Shown here: positions 42,102 to 51,282 of the stretch, in pieces
Layout: each line of letters opens with the position of its first letter
How positions within the stretch are numbered: position 1 is the first letter of the stretch
From: Rhodanobacteraceae bacterium
Lineage (GTDB): Bacteria; Pseudomonadota; Gammaproteobacteria; Xanthomonadales; Rhodanobacteraceae
Length of the DNA stretch: 64,000 bases
NCBI GenBank assembly: GCA_030167125.1
Contig: CP126531.1
Location: forward strand, 1,550,001 to 1,614,000
Reading direction: 5' to 3'
The notes under the pieces: generated by a model
What the model was told of the DNA's origin: nothing
The model's database searches: none
What the model saw: only the letters and a program-made list of their open reading frames with translations
Position numbers and translations under genes: made by a program

Positions 42102-42689
42102 ATGAAAACCGCCTTCGCCGTTATCGTGGTTCTCGCGCTGGCTGCGTGTTCGCAGTCGCCATCCAACGGAACGAGCCTTGCTTCCGCCACCGCGCAGGTT
42201 GCCGGCGCGTCGTCCAGCGAAGCGCCCCCTTCCGGCGCGTCCACGCCGCTGCCGGCGGTGACCGCCACGGCGCCCGCTGCCGACGCCACGACATTGCTCA
42301 CCCAATATCACTGGCAACTCGCGAACGCGGCCGACAAAGCCGGCCGGCGCATCGATGCGTTGTTCGCGCGCGCTGATCGACCCGTGCAGCTCGATTTCGA
42401 CGCGCAGGGTGTTTCGATCGGCAACACCTGCAATCGCATGCGCGGAAGTTATTCCGTCGCCGGCGGCAAACTCACCATCGGCAATCTCGTGTCGACGCTG
42501 ATGGCCTGCAACGATCCCGCACTGGCGGCGCTGGACGCGGCCGCGGGCAAATATCTGCAGGGCACCTTCACGCTCGATCTCGATGTCCACGGCAAGCAAC
42601 CGCGACTGTTGCTGAGCGGCGTCGATGGCGACAAGCTGACGTTCATCGGCACCCCGGCGAGCGCAGCCGGTCAATCCGCGGCTTCGTGA
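42102..42689 (+). CDS. META-domain lipoprotein (HslJ-like)
   Basis: 195 aa starting at ATG 42102. The lipobox LAAC at residues 12-15 (VVLALAACSQ) is followed by a 40-residue Ser/Ala/Thr/Pro linker and a META domain: WQLANAADKAG, LDFDAQGVSIGNTCNRMRGSYSVAGGKLTIGNLVSTLMAC. The NTCNRM/GSY and LxSTxMAC motifs are diagnostic of META/HslJ proteins. An outer-membrane-anchored periplasmic protein; HslJ is linked to stress and novobiocin resistance in E. coli. Confidence 0.88.
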   Translation: MKTAFAVIVVLALAACSQSPSNGTSLASATAQVAGASSSEAPPSGASTPLPAVTATAPAADATTLLTQYHWQLANAADKAGRRIDALFARADRPVQLDFDAQGVSIGNTCNRMRGSYSVAGGKLTIGNLVSTLMACNDPALAALDAAAGKYLQGTFTLDLDVHGKQPRLLLSGVDGDKLTFIGTPASAAGQSAAS

Positions 42690-42799
42690 TCGCGCCGCCG
42701 TCTGTGCCATTGGTCATCGTGACCCCGCGCGGATGACATGGCATCCTCGCGGGCTGGCGCCGTTCGTTGCGCCGTTCCCTCTGCTGTCACGGATACCCG

Positions 42800-44806
42800 A
42801 TGAAGAACGCATGCTGGTGCGCCCTCACGCTGCTGCTGATCGCTCCTTTCACCTCGGCGGCTCCCGCGACGAACAAGCCGGTCGCGTCGAAGTACGATCC
42901 GCTCGCGTTGTTCGCGCCGTTCGACCACCAGAACCCGGTGAACCGCTATCGCGCCGCCGACGGACGGCCCGGCCCGGACTACTGGCAGAACCGCGCGGAT
43001 TACCAGATCCACGCGACGCTGGACCCGAACGCGAAGACGCTCACGGGTACCGAAACCATCACCTACACCAACAACAGCCCGCAGTCGCTCGGCTATCTGT
43101 GGCTGCAGCTCGACCAGAACCTCTACCGCACCGATGCGCGCGGCAACTTCACCCGAGATCACGCACCCAGGTTCGACGAGCACACCGAAGGCGACGTGAT
43201 CACGTCGGTGGAAGTGGAAAGCGGCAGCGGTGCCGTCAAGGCGCACTACATCGTCAGCGACACCCGCATGCGCGTGGATCTTCCGCAGGCCGTGGCCGCG
43301 CACGGCGGCAAGGTGCGCGTGCGCATAGCCTGGCACTACACGGTGCCCGGCGAATTCGGCGGACGCACCGACTGGTTCGCGACCAAGAACGGCGACATCT
43401 TCGAAATCGCGCAGTGGTATCCGCGCCTGTGCGTGTACGACGACCTGCGCGGCTGGGACACCGCGCCCTACCTCAACAACGAGTTCTACCTCGAATACGG
43501 CGACTTCGATTATTCGATCACCGTGCCGTCGAACATGATCGTGGTCGGTTCGGGCGAACTGGTGAACCCGCAGGACGTGCTGACGAAGGCTGAATTGCAG
43601 CGCTACGAACAGGCGCGCAACTCCGGCAGAACCGTGGTGATCCGCTCCGCCGGCGACGTCACCGACCCGAATAGCCGTCCGAAACAGAGCGGCGCGCTGA
43701 CCTGGCACTTCAGGATGCACGACAGCCGCGACGTCGCGTTCGGCGCGTCGGCCGCGTACGTGTGGGATGCGGCGCGCATCGACCTGCCCAGCGGCAAGCA
43801 CGCGCTGGCGCAATCGGCGTATCCGGTCGAGAGCATCGGCAAGGACGGCTGGCAGGATTCCACGCAAGGCGTGAAATACACGGTGGAGTTCTTCTCCAAA
43901 TATACGGGCGTGGAATATCCGTGGCCGAACGCGATTGCGGAAGCGGGCATCGCCGGGGGCATGGAATACCCCGGCATTGTGTTCGACTGGTGGAAGGCCA
44001 GCGGCTACACCCTGTTCCTGCTGGGCGTGCACGAAGTCGGGCACTCGTGGTTCCCGATGATCGTCGGCAGCGACGAGCGCCGCGACGCGTGGATGGACGA
44101 AGGCATGAACACCTTCGTCGACGCGATCGCGCACACCGCATGGGGCAAGGCGCACGGCGGCCAGTTCGCGCCGAAGAAGGACAGCGAATACGCGCCGCTG
44201 ACCGGCGATCCCGCGAAGGACATCGTGAAGCTGGTGTTCGACGATCCCGAGGCGCCGCCGATCCTCACGCGCGCGGACGTGATCAGGGAGAAGTACCGCC
44301 ATCCGATCACCTACTTCAAGACAGCGTACGGCCTCACGCTGCTGCGCGAACAGATCCTCGGACCGGAACTTTTCGACGCCGCGTTCAAGAAGTACGTGCA
44401 TGACTGGGCGTTCCGGCACCCCTCGCCTTCCGATTTCTTCCGCAGCATGGACAGCGCGGCCGGTGAAGACCTGTCGTGGTTCTGGCGCGGCTGGTTCCAA
44501 CACAACTGGAAACTCGACCTGGCCGTCACCGGCGTGAAGTACGTCGGCAACGATCCGGCCAAGGGCGCGCTGGTGACGGTGGCGAACCTCGACAAGTTCG
44601 CGATGCCGGCGATGTTGCGCGTGACCTACGTCGACGGCAGCACCGCGCAAGTGCGCGTGCCGGTCGCGACCTGGATGCAGCACACGCAATTCGACGTGCC
44701 GGTCGCGGGCGGCAAGCGCATCAGGAGCGCCGCGGTCGATCCCGACGGCGTGCTGCCGGACGTGGATCGTGCGAATAACACCTTCACCGTTGGTACTAAG
44801 CAATAG
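42800..44806 (+). CDS. M1-family zinc metallopeptidase, exported
   Basis: 668 aa with a signal peptide (CALTLLLIAPFTSA). The N-terminal beta domain (DYQIHATLDPNAKTLTGTETITYTNNS) leads to the peptidase domain. HEVGH (residues 411-415) plus Glu434, exactly 18 residues on in DAWMDEG, forms the gluzincin zinc site. GGMEYPGIV replaces the usual GAMEN substrate loop, as in periplasmic M1 relatives. Likely periplasmic aminopeptidase. Start ATG 42800 at a normal signal peptide. Confidence 0.92.
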   Translation: MKNACWCALTLLLIAPFTSAAPATNKPVASKYDPLALFAPFDHQNPVNRYRAADGRPGPDYWQNRADYQIHATLDPNAKTLTGTETITYTNNSPQSLGYLWLQLDQNLYRTDARGNFTRDHAPRFDEHTEGDVITSVEVESGSGAVKAHYIVSDTRMRVDLPQAVAAHGGKVRVRIAWHYTVPGEFGGRTDWFATKNGDIFEIAQWYPRLCVYDDLRGWDTAPYLNNEFYLEYGDFDYSITVPSNMIVVGSGELVNPQDVLTKAELQRYEQARNSGRTVVIRSAGDVTDPNSRPKQSGALTWHFRMHDSRDVAFGASAAYVWDAARIDLPSGKHALAQSAYPVESIGKDGWQDSTQGVKYTVEFFSKYTGVEYPWPNAIAEAGIAGGMEYPGIVFDWWKASGYTLFLLGVHEVGHSWFPMIVGSDERRDAWMDEGMNTFVDAIAHTAWGKAHGGQFAPKKDSEYAPLTGDPAKDIVKLVFDDPEAPPILTRADVIREKYRHPITYFKTAYGLTLLREQILGPELFDAAFKKYVHDWAFRHPSPSDFFRSMDSAAGEDLSWFWRGWFQHNWKLDLAVTGVKYVGNDPAKGALVTVANLDKFAMPAMLRVTYVDGSTAQVRVPVATWMQHTQFDVPVAGGKRIRSAAVDPDGVLPDVDRANNTFTVGTKQ

Positions 44807-44820
44807 GCGTTCTTGTTTCG

Positions 44821-44918
44821 CTCGTCATCCCGGAATCGCGAAGCGATATCCGGGATCCAGTGTCTTTGTATGACTGACGGAAAAGGCGCTGGATTCCCGC
44901 TTTCGCGGGAATGACGAG
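44821..44918. repeat. Inverted pair of ATTCCC-N8-GGGAAT-type palindromes
   Basis: Two palindromic units in inverted orientation: 44829-44853 (CCCGGAATCGC/GCGATATCCGGG) and 44893-44912 (ATTCCCGC-TTTC-GCGGGAAT), each bounded by CGTCAT/ATGACG and a CTGGAT/ATCCAG inner edge. This resembles the widespread dRS3-like dispersed repeat. It occupies the 200-bp gap between the peptidase and esterase genes and may end transcription or act as an insertion hot spot. Confidence 0.75.
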
Positions 44919-45006
44919 AATATTGTGGTTCGAATTTCGTGACATAACAGGCCACCGCAGGTGCGCCGCCGTGCCACAATCCGCGCCTCGGCGCCGCTTT
45001 GGGGAA

Positions 45007-46698
45007 ATGACGATGCGCACGCGCTCGTGGCCTTGCTTGTTGTTGCTCCTGTTCGCGCCGCTTGCGCTCGCCGCGCAGGCGACGTCTGCGCCGCTCGCGC
45101 CGCATCGGGTGTTCCGCGTGACGCTGGACGGCGCGTCCACGCAAATGGTTTCCGGACGGCTGCTGTTGTTCGCATTGCCCGCGAAGGAAGCGGCGGCACA
45201 GAACAAGGACGGCAAGGTCACCGAAGTCGACATCAGCGAATTCCAGCCCACGCAAACCGCGGTCGCGGCGATGGAGGTGCACGACCTCGCGCCCGGTGCG
45301 TCGGTGCTGATCGATGCCGATGCGCTGGCGTTCCCCGAAGGCTTCTCGAAGCTCGCGGCCGGCGACTACGACGTGCAGGCGGTGCTGGACGTCAACCACG
45401 ACTACAACTATTCCGGGCGCGGTGCTGGCGATCTCGTCAGCGACGTGACTACGGTGCCGTTCGACGATGACGCTTCGGTTCCGACCCTGCGCCTGACGCG
45501 CGCGCTCACCGAAACGATGCAGCCGTGGACGGTTCCAGCGGATCTTCCGGCGAAGCGGCGCGCGCAGTTGACGAAGGCCATGCGTGCAGCGCAGCCGCAC
45601 AGCCATGCACTCGACTTCACCAGCCCTGCGCTGAGCGCGTTCTGGGGCCGGCCCATCCAGGTCAAAGGTTGGGTGTTGCTGCCGCCGGGCTACGACAAAG
45701 ACAAAAGCGCGCATTATCCGACGGTGTATTTCACGCACGGCTTCGGCGGTGACCTCGCCTATCTCACTTCGAAGGCCGCGGAAGTGTGGACGAACATGGC
45801 CGATGGCACGATGCCGCCGATGATCTGGGTGTTCCTCGACGAGCACACCGCCACCGGCACGCACGAATTCGCCGACTCGGTGAACAACGGGCCGTGGGGC
45901 ACCGCGCTCACCGCCGAAGTGATTCCGTACCTCGAATCGCACTACCGCATGGACGCGAAAGCCGGCGGACGTTTCCTCACCGGTCATTCGTCGGGCGGCT
46001 GGGCCACGCTGTGGCTGCAGGTGCGCTATCCGAAAATCTTCGGCGGCACCTGGTCCACATCGCCCGATCCCAGCGACTTCCACGATTTCACCGGCCCCGA
46101 CCTGTACGCGCCGAACGCGAACGTCTATACGCGGCCGGACGGCACGCCGTATCCGCTGGTACGTATGAAAGGCAAGGTGGTCACCACGTTCAAGCAGTTC
46201 GCGCAACTCGAGCGCGTGCTCGGACCGTACGGCGGACAGATGGCGTCGTTCGACTGGGTGTTCTCGCCGCGTGGTCCGGATGGACGTCCGCAACAGATGT
46301 TCGATCGTGAAACCGGCGCGGTGAATCCGGAGGTCGCCAATTACTGGCGCGACCACTACGACATCGCGTATCGCATCCAGACGCACTGGCCGCAACTGAA
46401 ACCCGATCTCGACGGCAAGATCCACCTGATCGTCGGCACCGCGGACACGTTCTATCTCGACGGCGCGGCGCACAGGTTGAAAGGCGTGCTGGACAAGGTC
46501 GGCGCGCACGCCGAGGTGCAGTTCCTGCGCGGCAAGACCCACGGAAACCTGTACGCCAAGGGCAAGGACAGCGATTGGCTTGAGAAGCAGATCGCCTGGG
46601 CGATGTACCACGCGGCACGCCCGGATGCGAAGGTTCCGGCGGCATACCGCCATGAATTGACGCCCGCGATCGACGCCGCGGAAACGGCGGCGCAATGA
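45007..46698 (+). CDS. Exported alpha/beta-hydrolase esterase
   Basis: 563 aa starting at ATG 45007 with a signal peptide (PCLLLLLFAPLALAAQA). Residues 25-170 form a beta-rich N-terminal domain; the hydrolase (esterase D-like) follows with VKGWVLLPPGYDKD, YFTHGFGGD, the nucleophile elbow GHSSGGW (Ser328) and GTADTF / LRGKTHGNLY supplying Asp and His. The substrate is unknown; feruloyl-esterase/Fes-like folds are possible. Confidence 0.85.
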   Translation: MTMRTRSWPCLLLLLFAPLALAAQATSAPLAPHRVFRVTLDGASTQMVSGRLLLFALPAKEAAAQNKDGKVTEVDISEFQPTQTAVAAMEVHDLAPGASVLIDADALAFPEGFSKLAAGDYDVQAVLDVNHDYNYSGRGAGDLVSDVTTVPFDDDASVPTLRLTRALTETMQPWTVPADLPAKRRAQLTKAMRAAQPHSHALDFTSPALSAFWGRPIQVKGWVLLPPGYDKDKSAHYPTVYFTHGFGGDLAYLTSKAAEVWTNMADGTMPPMIWVFLDEHTATGTHEFADSVNNGPWGTALTAEVIPYLESHYRMDAKAGGRFLTGHSSGGWATLWLQVRYPKIFGGTWSTSPDPSDFHDFTGPDLYAPNANVYTRPDGTPYPLVRMKGKVVTTFKQFAQLERVLGPYGGQMASFDWVFSPRGPDGRPQQMFDRETGAVNPEVANYWRDHYDIAYRIQTHWPQLKPDLDGKIHLIVGTADTFYLDGAAHRLKGVLDKVGAHAEVQFLRGKTHGNLYAKGKDSDWLEKQIAWAMYHAARPDAKVPAAYRHELTPAIDAAETAAQ

Positions 46699-46751
46699 CA
46701 TTGCGCGGCATGTCACAATGCCGCGCACTCATCACCGGCAGGGGACGATCG

Positions 46752-48305
46752 ATGCGTACTCGCGGATTGCTCGCGTTGCTGCTGGCCTTCGCCATCGCGC
46801 CCTCGTTTGCGGCAAGCGCGCCAGACTCCGCGCCCCCGCAATCGCTGCGGGACCTCGACGCCTACGTGCAGCGCACGATGCACGACTGGCACGTGCCCGG
46901 CCTCGCGATCGTGGTGGTGAAAGATGGAAAGGTGCTGCTGGCGCGCGGCTACGGCGTGCGCGAACTCGGCAGGCCCGGCAAGGTCGATGCCGACACGCTG
47001 TTCGACATCGGTTCCAATTCCAAGGCCTTCACGGCCGCCGCGCTGGGAACGCTGATTGCGTCGGGCAGGCTCGCGTGGGACACGCCGGTCGTCGATGAAT
47101 TGAAGGACTTCAGGCTGGAGAGTCCGTACATCACGCAGAACGTCACGTTGCGCGACTTGCTGACGCACCGCACCGGCTACTGCGATCCCGGCGCCGCGTG
47201 GTACACCAGCGACGCGGACGACATCATCAAGCGGATGCGCTGGCAGAAACCCGAATACGGTTTCCGCACCACCTTCTGCTACAACAACGTGCAGTACCTC
47301 GCCGCCAGCCGCTTCATCCCGGCGATCACCGGACAAGGCTGGAACGACTACGTCACGCAGCACCTGTTCCATCCGCTCGGCATGACGCGCACCGTCAGCA
47401 CCGACGCCGCGGTCGCGGCTTCGAGCGACGTCGCCACGCCGCACGGCATGGTCGACAAGCAGCCCGCGATGCTGCACCGTTACTGGCCGCACAACATGGA
47501 CGTGTTCGCGGCGGTCGGCGGCATCTGGTCCAGCGCCAACGACATGGGCCACTGGCTGCAGATGCTGTTGGCCGACGGCAAGTACGACGGCAAGCAGGTG
47601 CTCGACGCCAAGGTCGTGGACGCGATGGAAACGCCGCAGATGCTGATCCAGGCCGGTACCGGCGTCGGCGACGAAATCCGCGCGTGGATGCCCGGCGGCA
47701 CGTTCTACACCTACGGCATGGGCCTGTTCGTGCAGGACGATGGCGATCGCCAGATCGTCTGGCATGCGGGCGACATCGACGGCATGGCCTCCGCGCTGGT
47801 GCTGGTGCCCAAGGCGCAACTCGGCATCGCGGTGATGTCGAACATGGACCACGCCGATGCGCGCTTCGCGATCGTCGCGCACGTGCTGCAGGCGATGCTG
47901 GATCTGCCCAGCCATGACCTCGACCCGGCGCTGCTCGCCGCCGAACGCAAGGGCGAAGCCGAGGGCGCGGCGATGGACAAGAAGCTCACGGCCACGCGCG
48001 CCGCGAACGCGAGGCCGCCGCTGCCGCTGGCCGATTACGCCGGACGCTATTCGGACAAATTGAATGGCGACGCGCACGTCGCGCTCGAACACGGACATCT
48101 CGTGCTGCGACTGGGCAATCCGGATTTCGTCGGCGACCTGGAACCGTGGCACGACAACACCTTCCATGTGGCCTGGCGCTACAAGTTCTACGGCGACGAC
48201 TACGCGACCTTCGACGTGGACGCCATGCGCCATCCCGGCAAATTGACGCTGATGGAAATGGGATTGCATTACGGGCGCGCGAAGCCCGCAGGCAAGCCGG
48301 ATTGA
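46752..48305 (+). CDS. Serine hydrolase, class C beta-lactamase/esterase-like
   Basis: 517 aa. Signal peptide MRTRGLLALLLAFAIAPSFA starting at ATG 46752. The SxxK nucleophile is Ser88-Lys91 in GSNSKAFTAAALG; the YxN motif is Tyr177-Asn-Asn in FCYNNVQYLA; WHAGD replaces KTG (HxG type, as in EstB/DD-peptidase relatives). A C-terminal lipocalin-like domain (YAGRYSDKLNGDAHVALEHG) follows. Probably a periplasmic esterase or peptidase; beta-lactam hydrolysis is unlikely to be its main role. Confidence 0.88.
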   Translation: MRTRGLLALLLAFAIAPSFAASAPDSAPPQSLRDLDAYVQRTMHDWHVPGLAIVVVKDGKVLLARGYGVRELGRPGKVDADTLFDIGSNSKAFTAAALGTLIASGRLAWDTPVVDELKDFRLESPYITQNVTLRDLLTHRTGYCDPGAAWYTSDADDIIKRMRWQKPEYGFRTTFCYNNVQYLAASRFIPAITGQGWNDYVTQHLFHPLGMTRTVSTDAAVAASSDVATPHGMVDKQPAMLHRYWPHNMDVFAAVGGIWSSANDMGHWLQMLLADGKYDGKQVLDAKVVDAMETPQMLIQAGTGVGDEIRAWMPGGTFYTYGMGLFVQDDGDRQIVWHAGDIDGMASALVLVPKAQLGIAVMSNMDHADARFAIVAHVLQAMLDLPSHDLDPALLAAERKGEAEGAAMDKKLTATRAANARPPLPLADYAGRYSDKLNGDAHVALEHGHLVLRLGNPDFVGDLEPWHDNTFHVAWRYKFYGDDYATFDVDAMRHPGKLTLMEMGLHYGRAKPAGKPD

Positions 48306-48338
48306 AACGCCACGCCCCGCAACGGAACCCGCAGCACG

Positions 48339-49412
48339 ATGAACCCACGTCCACGCACCTTCATCCGTTCCGACATCATCGTGATCGGCGGCAGCATCCT
48401 GCTGATCATCGCCGCGGGCGCCACGCGTTTCGCGCATGCCGGCGCGGTGCTGGCGTTCCTGTGCTCAGGGCTCGCGGTCGCCTTGCTGGCCGCGCTGGTC
48501 GGACGATCGGTGGAACAACTGGGCGACCGCTTCGGCGCCGGCGCGACCGGCGTGCTGCAATCGGCGCTGGGCAACCTGCCGGAACTGTTCATCGCGCTGT
48601 TCGCGTTGAAAGCCGGCCTGGTGATGGTGGTGCAGGCCGCGCTGATCGGCTCCATCCTCGCGAATCTTCTGCTGGTGCTGGGCCTCGCCTTCACCGTGGG
48701 CGGGATACGCCACGGCGCGCAGAACATCGACTCGCAACGCGCGCGTTCGACCACGGTGCTGATGCTGCTCGCGGTCGCGGCGATGGTGGTGCCGTCGCTG
48801 GCGAGCTACGTGCACACGCCGGTGGCGCCGCACGAGGACACGATGTCGCTGGTCGTCGCGGTGATCCTGCTGGTGCTGTTCGCGGTCACCCTGCCCGCCT
48901 CGCTGAAAAGCAAGCCCGCGGGCGACGCCGCCGAGCAGCACGAACCGCCGCGCTGGCCGTTGCCGCTGGCACTGACGCTGCTGGCCGCATCCGCGATTGC
49001 CGCCGCGTTCGTGTCGGAGTGGTTCGTGCACGCGCTGGAACCGGCGATGCACGCCTTGAACATCTCCGAGGCATTCGCGGGCCTGGTGATCGTCGCGATC
49101 GCGGGCAACGCGGTCGAGAACGTGGTCGGCATCCAGCTCGCCGCGAAGAACCGTTCCGAATACGCGTTCTCGGTGGTCATCAATTCACCGCTGCAGATCG
49201 CGCTGGTGCTGGCGCCGGTGCTGGTGATCCTGTCGCGCGTGCTCGGATTCACGCCGCTGACGCTGGTGTTTTCGCCGATGCTGGTGGTGGGCGTCGCGAT
49301 CGCGGTGCTGGTGACCGCGTTCATCACCTTCGACGGCGAATCCGATTGGGGCGAGGGCGTGTCGCTGCTGGCGCTGTACGCGATCATCGCGACGGCGTTC
49401 TGGTGGGGGTGA
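48339..49412 (+). CDS. Calcium/proton exchanger, CaCA superfamily
   Basis: 357 aa, about 11 membrane helices. The two alpha-repeat motifs are ALGNLPELFIALFALKAG (around residue 78) and IAGNAVENVVGIQLAAKNRSE (around residue 255), whose acidic residues bind Ca2+ in Cax/ChaA exchangers. Start ATG 48339, 33 bp after the serine hydrolase. Confidence 0.9.
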   Translation: MNPRPRTFIRSDIIVIGGSILLIIAAGATRFAHAGAVLAFLCSGLAVALLAALVGRSVEQLGDRFGAGATGVLQSALGNLPELFIALFALKAGLVMVVQAALIGSILANLLLVLGLAFTVGGIRHGAQNIDSQRARSTTVLMLLAVAAMVVPSLASYVHTPVAPHEDTMSLVVAVILLVLFAVTLPASLKSKPAGDAAEQHEPPRWPLPLALTLLAASAIAAAFVSEWFVHALEPAMHALNISEAFAGLVIVAIAGNAVENVVGIQLAAKNRSEYAFSVVINSPLQIALVLAPVLVILSRVLGFTPLTLVFSPMLVVGVAIAVLVTAFITFDGESDWGEGVSLLALYAIIATAFWWG

Positions 49413-49620
49413 GCCGCGGCGTTTGCGTGATGCCGGGGGCATCACGCGACGCGGCGACGTGGCGCGCAGGGAGCGCGCCCGAACGCCGAAGGCGGCCGAA
49501 GGTGAGCGCCATGGATGGCGCGAATAGCGGGCGGCCAGGGATGGCCGCACCGGCGCCACGCACCATGGACGGTTGCTCGCCCGACCCGCTTTTGCTGGAA
49601 AGAAACGAAAGGATAGTGGA

Positions 49621-51057
49621 ATGCCCATCACCCGTCGCTTGCGGATCAATGCACCCGCCGATCCAGTCCTGGAGCAGGGGCTGACCGACATCCGCAAGAA
49701 AATGCACCTGCCCAATGCGTTTCCGCCCGAAGTCGAAGCCGCCGCGCGCGACGCCGCGGCCAACCTGAAGCTGCCCGACCTCGACCGCACCGACATTCCG
49801 CTCGTCACCATCGACCCGCCCGGTTCGATGGACCTCGACCAGGCGATGTACATCGAACGCAACGGCGACGGCTGGCGCGTGTACTACGCGATCGCCGACG
49901 TGGCGTCGTTCGTCGCGCCGGGCGGCGCGCTTGATGTCGAAGCGAACCATCGCGGCGAAACCCTGTACGGCATCGGCCACACGATTCCGCTGCACCCGGC
50001 CGTGCTGTCGGAAGGCGCGGCCTCGCTGCTGCCCGGCCAATTGCGGCCCGCGTTGCTGTGGACGATCGAACTCGACGCCGACGGCGCCAGCACATCCGCG
50101 AAAGTGGAACGCGCGCGCGTCAAAAGCCGCAAGCAATGCGACTACGACAGCGTGCAGGCCGACATCGACGCCGGACGCGCCGATCCGATGTGGGCGCTGC
50201 TGAAGGACGTCGGCGAACTGCGCAGGCAGCGCGCGCAACGGCTCGGCGCCATCAGCCTGCCGCTGCCCGAACAGGAAGCCACGCAGGTCGATGGCCACTG
50301 GACGCTCGCCTACCGCGCGCGCCATCCGGTCGAAGACTGGAACGAACAGATTTCGCTGCTGACCGGGATGGCCGCGGCCGGCATCATGCTGAAAGGCAAG
50401 GTCGGCGTCCTGCGCACGCTGCCGCAGCCCGATCCCGAAGCCATCGCGCACCTGCGCCAGACCGCCGCCAACCTGAAACTGCCGTGGCCGCCGGAGCGTG
50501 CGTACCCGGCTTTCATCGACGCGCTCGATCCCGCCGATCCCGCGCAGGTCGCGATGCTGGTGGCGTGCACGCGCGTGCTGCGCGGCGCGGGCTACACCAG
50601 CTTCCACGGCGCGCCGCCCGCGCAGCCGATGCAGTCCGCGCTGGCCGCCGAATACACCCACGCGACCGCGCCGCTGCGGCGGCTGGTCGATCGCTACGCC
50701 GGCGAGATTTGCGTCGCGCTGTGCGCGGGCGAGACGCCGCCGGATTGGGCGCTGGCGAAACTCGACGCGCTGCCCGACACCATGCGCGTCGCCGACCGCA
50801 CCGCCGGCGACTTCGAGCACGCGACGATCGGCCTGCTGGAAGCCGTGGTGCTCACGCCGCGCGTGGGCGACAGTTTTCCCGCGATCGTCACCAACCTCGA
50901 GGACGGCGACGCGCGCACCGGCACCGTGATGATCGACGATCCCGCGATCGAAACCCGCGTGCATGCCGATCATGACCTGCCGCTCGGCCAGCGGGTCACG
51001 GTGAAATTGCTGGAAGCGGACCCCGCGACGCGCCAGATTCGCTTCGAACTGGAGTGA
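49621..51057 (+). CDS. Stand-alone RNB-domain ribonuclease (RNase II/R family)
   Basis: 478 aa. The RNB domain has the metal motif IDPPGSMDLDQAMYIERNG: aspartates 65, 71 and 73 are conserved, but the last Asp of the RNase II quartet is Gln74. A few other family motifs follow: YYAIADVASFV, GIGHTIPLHPAVLSEGAASLLPGQ, AEYTHATAPLRRLVDRY. Cold-shock and S1 domains flanking RNB in RNase II/R are absent; only a short OB-like C-terminus remains. The DPPGSxDLDQA form is typical of a short RNB subfamily. 208 bp upstream contain no gene. Confidence 0.88.
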   Translation: MPITRRLRINAPADPVLEQGLTDIRKKMHLPNAFPPEVEAAARDAAANLKLPDLDRTDIPLVTIDPPGSMDLDQAMYIERNGDGWRVYYAIADVASFVAPGGALDVEANHRGETLYGIGHTIPLHPAVLSEGAASLLPGQLRPALLWTIELDADGASTSAKVERARVKSRKQCDYDSVQADIDAGRADPMWALLKDVGELRRQRAQRLGAISLPLPEQEATQVDGHWTLAYRARHPVEDWNEQISLLTGMAAAGIMLKGKVGVLRTLPQPDPEAIAHLRQTAANLKLPWPPERAYPAFIDALDPADPAQVAMLVACTRVLRGAGYTSFHGAPPAQPMQSALAAEYTHATAPLRRLVDRYAGEICVALCAGETPPDWALAKLDALPDTMRVADRTAGDFEHATIGLLEAVVLTPRVGDSFPAIVTNLEDGDARTGTVMIDDPAIETRVHADHDLPLGQRVTVKLLEADPATRQIRFELE

Positions 51058-51061
51058 CGCC

Positions 51062-51268
51062 ATGCCGAGTCCGGCCACGCTTTTCTGGGGCATGCTGTTC
51101 GGCGCGATCGGCGTCGCCTATTTCATCTACGGCAAGAAGCAGGCGATGATCGTGCCGCTGGTGTGCGGCATCGCGCTGATCGTGTATCCGTGGTTCGTTT
51201 CGGGCGCGTGGCTGACCTTGATCATCGGCGTGGTGCTGATGGCGGTGCCATACTTCGTTCGCCATTGA
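51062..51268 (+). CDS. Small two-helix membrane protein, 68 aa
   Basis: MPSPATLFWGMLFGAIGVAY followed by a FIYGKKQ turn, a VPLVCGIALIVYPWFV helix and WLTLIIGVVLMAVPYF. Two or three hydrophobic segments and a GKKQ cytoplasmic loop. It starts 4 nt after the RNB stop and is likely co-transcribed. Similar proteins are common in proteobacteria without assigned function. Confidence 0.8.
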   Translation: MPSPATLFWGMLFGAIGVAYFIYGKKQAMIVPLVCGIALIVYPWFVSGAWLTLIIGVVLMAVPYFVRH

Positions 51269-51282
51269 ATCCGGCAACGCGC

